A stretch of DNA of 64,000 nt, taken from contig NC_064675.1 in NCBI RefSeq assembly GCF_023278565.1, positions 3,348,001-3,412,000 on the forward strand, given 5' to 3'. Positions 56,501 to 64,000 of this stretch are shown here, in pieces. The DNA comes from Colletotrichum lupini (lineage: Eukaryota; Ascomycota; Sordariomycetes; Glomerellales; Glomerellaceae). Under the pieces are notes generated by a model. It was not told where the DNA came from. It did no database searches and was given only the letters and a program-made list of their open reading frames with translations. Numbering within the stretch: the first letter of the stretch is position 1; every line of letters begins with the position of its first letter. The position numbers and the translations under genes were made by a program.

Positions 56501-59500
56501 TGCCATCCCAGCCCAAGACCCACGATGGCAGTGCGAACAGATGTGGATGCCTTCACCATCACAAAGTGGGTGGGAGCCGGGGGGCACTGGGCATCCACGC
56601 CAGAATGTGGACCAAGAAGTCGAAGGGGTGGTGGCCATGGGGCATGCGCCTAATCAGGGATGAATCGGGGGGATCAAGTGGGAGAGCCGGAAGCCCAGTG
56701 TGATCCGCAACCAGAGGCAACTTCCGAGACTCTCCCGGTGCGAGTGGGTACCTATGCGCCGTGCCCAGACTAAAATACTTTTGTACGAGGATGCCATGAT
56801 ATTCTGGTGAGCCGTTGACATTGACCAATTTCTGTCGAGTCTGTAAAGACATGGGTTTCGAATTAAAGCCAGAGAGACCGAGTTCGACTGTGCGCTTCTC
56901 CGTGGTGTGGCATATGTTGTTGAGGCGCGGGCGGGGAATAAGCGTTCCGGGTGCCAAACGTGTGTACATAGAACCCAGAGGTCCGCCGTTGCATTTGGTG
57001 GCATGCCGTGGTCTATCCAGACATATTCTTGGCCATCGGTTCGGTATGAGTACTACAGCCGCATTCCAGCAGCGAGCTAGAAAGAACACCAACGTTTGGC
57101 GAAGAAACGGGATAGGCACTCGCCGTTCTATGAATGGTGCATCGACGATATCGCAAACACCATCCCATCCTACGAGGCAATAGCAGGTGATCTTGCGGCC
57201 ATGTGTGTCCGCCGCAGAGAGGCATTCCAAGAGGCATCATGAAAGGTGGTTGGCCGCCTGCGGCTGATCCCCTGTAACCCTACTACGGTGCTACCGTGTT
57301 TGGCGCCTCAGATATGTGGTGGAATCTCATCCTCATCACGTCAGTGTCTACCGAGTACTGCGTACACCGTTGCTTGTGTTGCATCTCAGCAAAGTGCCAA
57401 AGAAGGCCGCCGTCAACCTGCCATGGCCTACCTGGTCGGCCGTGGGTTCCACCAGGAACGGCCACAGCAGGGCGGCAGCGGCCAAGGGACCCCGGAGACG
57501 GACCAGGAGCCAGCACTGCAAGCCTGCATCGGTTTGGCCTTGATCCGTGTTTGTTCCGGCTGGCCCAGACCACCCTGCAGCCCTGGTGCCTCGCCTGCTG
57601 CAGATTCACAGTCAAGTGTGGTGGATTCTCGTCGACGACGACCGGATCTGTACGGGATGGCGCCCCGATTGCGACCCCTGTAGCCAGCACTTCTTGTTTG
57701 GACAAGACTTGAATCGAACTCTGACAATACCTGGCGAAGGGGGGAAAAGTACGAAGCCTCTAAAGAGCCACTAGCTCGGGTTTCAGCGGCGCCAACGGAA
57801 TGGGGCGTACGGATAGGCGTCGGTAGGCGGGCAGGCATATCATCTTGAGCTGGTTGTTTGGTTTGGCCGAAGTTGGATCGTGGGGACTACCTAGCACATT
57901 GAGGCACATTGCGACCTCGAAGCGTAGCATCTGAGAAACCCCGTACATGATTGCTTGATTCTTCTTGGGGACGTGTGGATTCGAATCCAGCATTGCTGAG
58001 ATTGAACATCTAAATTCGAGATGGAACCCAAGGGTGATCTTCCTGAGGGCCGGGGGGGTTCAGGTGGTGTAGAGGACGTCATTCGGCCAAATCAGGGATG
58101 GGGTAGCTTCAGGCCCTCCTAAAGCGCTGTGTATGGTCACGAAGGGTCGGCGTTGCCAGCAGGTTGAGATATGAATCTCCGATAAGGGCAGCTGCAAGAA
58201 AGAATAGAAGTCCTGATGGCTAATGGCTGAAGTCTGAAGTTTGTCTGAGGTCTGAAGAACCGTTCGCTCCTGAGCCAACGAGGGCGAGGATGAGGCGTAC
58301 CGATTTCATCAGAGTGGCGGATCGTCTGGAGCGGTCGAAATTCGGGGTTGACAAGACAAGTTGGAGAAGAGGACCGGATGGGGATGGAGCAGGTAGATCG
58401 TGATAATATCTGAGCGTTGATAGGAGGGATGAATTTTGGTGGAGGTCTGTGAGGGTTGGGGTGTCTGTGTTTGTCTGTCACTCTGTCTGCACGACAGCGA
58501 CGAAGTGGTGGGAGTGGAAGTGGTAGCGGGAGTGTGGAGGGCAGACGCTAGCAGAGCAGGGCAGACCTGAGCCCAATTGGAAGGACCCACCGTACCTTGG
58601 CTATACCGCAGTATGTTCCCTTCTACCTTAGGAGGTCGTGTACCGACCCCTCCAAGCCCCTTCGCCATCTTGTTTTGGGAAGAGGACGATGTGGCTGGCA
58701 CGGCTGGTAGTCGAAACACTATACTACGGAAGACGATTTGCACATTGAGGTAATGGGGAGGGTACGGAGTACTGGGGCTTGATTATTATTGCTGATGTAA
58801 GAGACGCCATGTGGAGAGTCAGAGGCGTGTCTACGCAGTAACTCTGCGGATTCACGACCTCAGTCTAAGAAGTAAGGTACCTACCACGGCACTGTGGCAC
58901 CTGAGCGTTACTTGGAGAAGGTCTGGCCTGGGCTGTGAGGGTGGCGATTGAAGGGTGTCTAGCCTTGAGATTCCAAGCGTAAGGTAGGTAGCTTGCCCGC
59001 ATTGTTATTGTTCCGCGTGGAAAGCACGAAGGTGGAAGGGTCCTGGCAACACAAAGAAGACGGCGTGGATGGGATGGGAATTCGAGCCACACATGCCAAG
59101 ATGACAATTCTGAGACCTCCACGTTCAGGAGTCCCGGGAAACAGGTCAACAAGTCAGGAACAGGCCCAGACTCAAAGTCTAGCAAAAGTCCTTGGCACTC
59201 ATCACATTTCTTTGGTCTCTTCATCTCAGAGTTCAACCACATCTGGAATCCGCATGACCCTTCCATTCATCTATCCAGGTCAACATTCAAAACGGGACTG
59301 TAGCCTGTAGGTCGATGGTTTCCCAAGCTCTTCATTTGCAAAGCTCCACGATACCGCAGCAGACTAGCAGTGCTGTATCGCTACACTACATGACTTCCTA
59401 CTAGGATTCCGGTATCCATAGGTCCTGAAGATCACTGCGGATAACAAGGTGCCGCAGAACATTACTCCATACACTAACATGAATTTTTCAAGCCACACGA

Positions 59501-62500
59501 TCAGTGAATGATCAACAGCGACGTATCTGGAGATGGCTACCTCACATTTGAGCCCCGGCTTGTGCTTTGTGCCTTGACCCCAGCAGAAGCCACTTGCTGT
59601 ACTACGGAACTCATCCCGGTGAGTGAAGGTTCGTGGCTCGGGGACCAGTCCGGGCCCTATCACCAGACAAGGTAAAGGCTCTCGAGCTACAGCTTAACGG
59701 CGCAATTACGTGACGCTGCCAGACTACCTTAGCCAACCGTGCAAGCCGTCAAGCCATCAAAACCCTGAGCTATTCTATTCTGTTCAGTCAAATGACATAG
59801 CTTTGCGGTCGTAGAAGCTCCGAGTTGATAGGAAGGAAATTCCGCATTGACATTCCGTATCATCGGCGATAGGGTTTAATTGGAGTGGAGGGCTTGTGCT
59901 GGAGTCGTCACGAGAACGGAAGTATTGGTATCCGTTGACGTTGGACGATTCTCCAATACCTTACGGTACGTTCCTGGGTCTCGCAAACTGACATCTCGCA
60001 TTGTCCTGAATGTCGGCCAAATATCAGAAATCGTTCGACTTTCATTGCACAAGGTAGACTAGCACTCGGGGCAGGCATAACCAATACCACCCCCCATTCG
60101 ACGGTCGATGATTGACCAGTGCGTAGGACAAGGGGCTGCACCAAGATCGAAACAGAGCACGCTTAATTCCCCCACAACGAAGTACCTGCTTAGAAAGGAT
60201 GACCTCAGGCACTAAGGGACCGAACCCAGACGAAAGGTATCTTGATTTACAGACTTCCAAGTGTACTCCATACGTGCTTGACATCTCAGATAAAGGTACT
60301 TGGCTACGTATAGAGAACCCGTAGAGGGAAAGAGTATCAGTACCTGACAAGCTGAGATGATGCTCGTATCCACTTCAACAAGCCCATCTCGCCTTTGCAA
60401 CATTTCCAAGGTCGGGGCTTCCAGAAGTCTTCAGTACCTTAATGAACTTCGACGCTTTCGCCATCGGACTGCAAAGCAGTATGACCCCTATCAGGCACCT
60501 TAGAGGCTTTTCTCTCCTCACTATTGACGCATCTCATGCCTTGGGACAGCTTGTGTCTGGATGTTCTGACTCTGCTACTACTGCATTCACATTCCGACCT
60601 TCTAGGTCCGCTAAAACAACGCGGTTCACCTTTCCCCAGCTCCGGCTTGTGGAATTCCGACCTGGAAATGAATAATGTTAGCAGCTAGAGGAAAACCTCG
60701 TTCCACAATAACCTGCCTTAGTGTGCACCGGCTTCAGATGAGCTGCATTCACATGGCGACTTCCCTACGTGCGTGCGTGCTACCTTTCTACCTTACACTA
60801 CTTGCCCCCCTCCGTGCCCCTCCAACCTCAACCTAAACTACGCCGCATCTTGGGCTGCAAGATCATCATCGCCCAGCGTCAACGATTCGTCTACCGGCTT
60901 TTCTCCACATCAGCCTCCTGAACATCTCTCCTTTCATCGACTGTAGTCCGACTTCTCCCTCTCAGCCCCGCTCCGGTTTGCTTTGACCGACGACGGAAAT
61001 CGATGTTGTCTTCCTCTTCAGGGACTACATTCCAGGTACAGGGACGAGCAAAACCTCCCATGATGTTGGCGACTACATCCCTGGCGCAGCCCCTGAACGA
61101 CAATCGAGCTTGTCCTTGACGCCGTCTTGGATCGACTTGTCGAGAAGAGTTTGACACGCCGCCAGCCAGACCATCAAAATGTCAGTCGCAACTCAAGTGG
61201 GAACCGCCGTTGACACGCCACGCCACGCCTACCTATTCTTAACTTCGTTCCAAGTCCCCTTCGAGAAAGGCCGACTTCAGATGAGAGCTGGAGCCCCAAT
61301 CATGCCCTTCCACCACCGAGAGCTTCCTGGGATCGACACATTCTCAACCTCATCAGCGTCGAGGCGGCACAACTACACTGGGATTGCCCCCAGAGTTGCT
61401 CCGGTTTCATACCCACCCTCCGTGCTCGAGACCTGCCTTAACGCTACTGTGTTAAGCCTTCCATCCCTCCCCGGAACCCCCTGACGACTTCCATGGTTGA
61501 CTTCTTCGTCCTCCTCCCGGCGATGACGACTTGCTGATGCGGCCTGTCTCGAGAAATCGCGCCGCCCAGGCGGTCCAGCTGAGACCTCTGGATTCCGCCA
61601 GATGCCAGCTACTTGATGCCAGCAAACGGTATAGATTAGACGGAACAGAGTTAAACAAGACAGTGTATCCCAGGCAAGTACGCGACCTCTTCTCGTTCTT
61701 ATTCCGTCGTGCTAATGTATCATCACCGATACTAGCGCTCCCGGCGCCAATCACATCATCCTTACAAGCCGGATTGTCGAACTTCAGAGCCACCACAATC
61801 TGCCCAAGATTGAACAACATTTGTCGACCAGAAGAGCCAACTACGAAGATGCTGTCGTAGGGTTCTCGCAAGCTCTGACAGGATTGTCCGGGTGGACGAC
61901 AAGCCCCATGCTTGCTCACCTGTCACCGTCGTCCGTCATCTCGGAGGGCTGACGGCGACAAACCCTCGTCAACGTCGCATCCACAGGCATTACAACCTTG
62001 CTCTGGCTCACCCAAGATGCCAACCATTACAGATACAGGCTGAACCATGGCGGTACTCTTCTACGGAGTACTTCTCGACTGTAGCATACCGACAACTCAT
62101 CAGGTCAACAATCTTCCGACACTACGAGTGGTTTTTACTTGGCGTGTTCGTGTTCCATCTGCCCGTACCCCCTCCTTCGAGGTGACAGTGTTGATCTCAT
62201 CAAAAGGAATAGGCACGTACCTCGAAGCTTTCCTCGCAAATCTCATCTCGTTGCGTAGTGTACGGCAACATTGCACACATCCCCCGCGCGCCCCAGTCTC
62301 TGTCTTTCCCCGACCGCCCTGCTCCTTGTCGATGCTTGGGTAAATACATGACTGGCTATGCAATCTGCGTGCCGTCGGCGAGAAATGCTCATCAATCAAG
62401 GATGCCACGGCCTGTGTGGTCACATATGGATCGAGCGATGTACGTCTACTGCGTATATGCAAGCCCGTTCTTCTCCACGAACCCCCGCCGGATGATCTCC

Positions 62501-64000
62501 ATCGCCTCCCCCCTTCCTGACACCTCGCAAAGGGACAATCACCAAACCCTTGTCATGCTTATCCGTGATACCTAGGTACTAGCAGCTATGGCTGGCCAGA
62601 CTTTTTTTCTTTTTTTCCTTTTCACGCCATGGTGGACCCTTTGCCGTTACTGATGAACCCTGTTCCTCAGTAGTGACGCAGCGCAACCAAGCATCCGCGT
62701 AGCCGATGAAGGATTTCGAGCTGTATTAGCCTGTGAGTGGGACAAGCTTTAAAAGGACGATAGTTATGAACGTGCCGACGAAAACCAGGTTGGCGCATTC
62801 TTCCGAGAGACTACTACGGCACGCGAGGAACCAAGCGTGGTGTGTTGATATGTGTAACACGGACCGATATGCTTAGATTTCGGAACAAGATACCACGGAG
62901 TGCGCACACGGCTGCTTCATGGTCGCCAAAAGGGGTCGGCGTGTGCCACGTACGCCTTCGCGAACTTACGCTTCGGGTCACATCGCGACTTTAGACGGAC
63001 TTGAGCCGAGCGTACCGTAGAAGGAGAAAAACTGCTCAGGCGTAACGTAACACGTATATCATCTCACGGAACGATGCAGCTGTCAAACACGAGGATGAAG
63101 CAGGTTGTTTGGCTCGGAGGAGACGTGTTTGGGGTCGATCAGCCAAGTATACGCCTCGCAAGAGACACACCGAGTTGAGGCAGGGAGAATCTTTACACGT
63201 CCCGTTGGCTTACACAGTAGACAGTGGGAGGAGACGAATAGGAAGCACAAAGAGCCTTGCAGCACTCACTTATGGTTGGGCAATCTGTCGCTAAGGTCCT
63301 ATTGGTTATAGGTGTTTTTTTAGGCGACCGTTGCACACAGTTTACGCAGTACGATCCCGCCTGATAATTGACTTTGGAAGACGGGACGATCTCAGCTCCG
63401 GAGACCAAATGTGGTCCCCGACGGACAACATGTTCAGGGCCGCATCCCGTCAGACGCTGAGCAGCGACATTGACCACGTCCGTACTGGAGGAGAAAACGA
63501 CGCGTAGGGACCTCGGGGTGATTATGTTTTCCTACGATGTATGTCGTCGGCGGCGGAACCCGCAAGGAACTGTCTCCCATGAGACCTCGTTAGCGTCCAC
63601 GTTGTTCGGTCATACGCACCTAGACGGGGCGAAGTATGAAGAGCACAGATTCGGAAGGGTAAGAAGCTCCAAAGATGCCTTTGAGTCTTGAGAATGAGGC
63701 CCCAGCTGGCCTTACTAAGTCCTTAGCGATGATCCCAAACGGTCTTCGTCCCGGAGCCAGATAATCAAGATACCTTGCAGGCTTACATGACCTAGAAAAC
63801 AGTCAGTTGCCATTGGTTTTCCTCGGCTCGCCCTACCAGTAGACGCAATACAACGAATGCAATGGCACTAACGGCGCATGTTCTCGGCGCAATCTGGAGT
63901 GTTCAAGCGTGCACCTGCCGCCCGGTGATCCGGCCGCCCGACGGAAGAATCCACTCTTCACCCTTATTACTGGCGAATTATCATCACGGCTCCCTGTCGG
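53501..64000. other. 10.5 kb gene-empty region
   Basis: No reading frame on either strand shows a domain, a plausible splice structure or fungal codon use. Base composition is ordinary, so it is not a RIP-mutated transposon. The first 1-1.5 kb probably serves as promoter and 5' leader of the transcription-factor gene: it has homopurine/homopyrimidine tracts, a G13 run at 54542-54554 and a hexamer-like repeat at 54692-54752. The rest could hold non-coding transcripts, small secreted-protein genes or decayed genes that I cannot resolve. No tRNA or 5S gene was recognised. Confidence 0.55.
54692..54752 (+). repeat. Degenerate TCTGCG/TCTGCT hexamer repeat
   Basis: About ten imperfect copies of TCTGCG, TCTGCT or TCCGCT in the region upstream of the transcription-factor gene. 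Probably a simple repeat without coding meaning. Confidence 0.6.

Noticed and set aside
56559..57230. 223-codon minus-strand frame and overlapping 122-codon plus-strand frame
   Set aside because: Neither shows a recognisable domain, start context or splice signals; both could occur by chance.
57960..58000. TTCGAAT motif resembling a tRNA T-loop
   Set aside because: The flanking five bases do not pair as a T-stem on either strand and no acceptor stem is found.
58309..58743. 144-codon minus-strand frame starting near MAKGLGGVG
   Set aside because: The Ser/Thr/Pro-rich tail is low complexity and no domain or supporting intron structure is visible.

Overview
The window is nuclear DNA of a filamentous ascomycete, most likely a Sordariomycete. 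The evidence is short (about 40-115 nt) introns with GTAAGT-type donors and CTAAC/CTGAC branch points, GC-rich exons, fungal families (Zn2Cys6 factor, monocarboxylate-type MFS transporters, CYSTM-like peptide) and AT-rich blocks nearly devoid of CpA/TpG, the mark of repeat-induced point mutation (RIP). I cannot fix the genus from sequence alone.

Layout. (1) 1-5.6 kb: the 3' part of a peroxisomal catalase (+), a tiny cysteine-rich CYSTM-like gene (-), then about 3 kb with no readable gene. (2) 5.6-10.5 kb: a 4.92 kb RIP-mutated terminal-inverted-repeat (TIR) element, copy A. (3) 10.5-20.9 kb: a gene island with an MCT-like MFS transporter (+), a PQ-loop vacuolar transporter (-), an isochorismatase-like hydrolase (-), a PHD-finger protein (-) and a second MCT-like MFS transporter (+). 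(4) 20.9-27.4 kb: a complete but RIP-destroyed Ty1/copia retrotransposon with two 203 bp LTRs and a CTTAG target duplication. (5) 28.5-33.5 kb: copy C of the same TIR element, inverted relative to A, nearly the same length, with its own 5 bp target duplication. (6) 33.8-53.5 kb: a conserved housekeeping block: NADH pyrophosphatase, Arl3/ARFRP1 GTPase, exosome subunit Rrp45, splicing factor Cwc15, an orphan RNase H-like protein, a RING/RD-rich protein, a Rab5 GTPase, Kri1, and a large Zn2Cys6 transcription factor. (7) 53.5-64 kb: about 10.5 kb in which I find no gene that I can defend.

The housekeeping block is dense and partly divergent: RRP45/CWC15 share a 307 bp intergenic region and RAB5/KRI1 about 600 bp. 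The island between the transposons looks accessory (transport plus small-molecule hydrolysis), but nothing in the sequence shows a shared pathway. The strongest unusual observations are a 3-nt microexon between two 56-nt introns in the catalase gene, the inverted pair of unclassified TIR elements bounding an 18 kb segment, a catalytically degenerate RNase H-like gene, and a probable GC-AG intron in the RING gene. All splice models were read by eye and have no transcript support.
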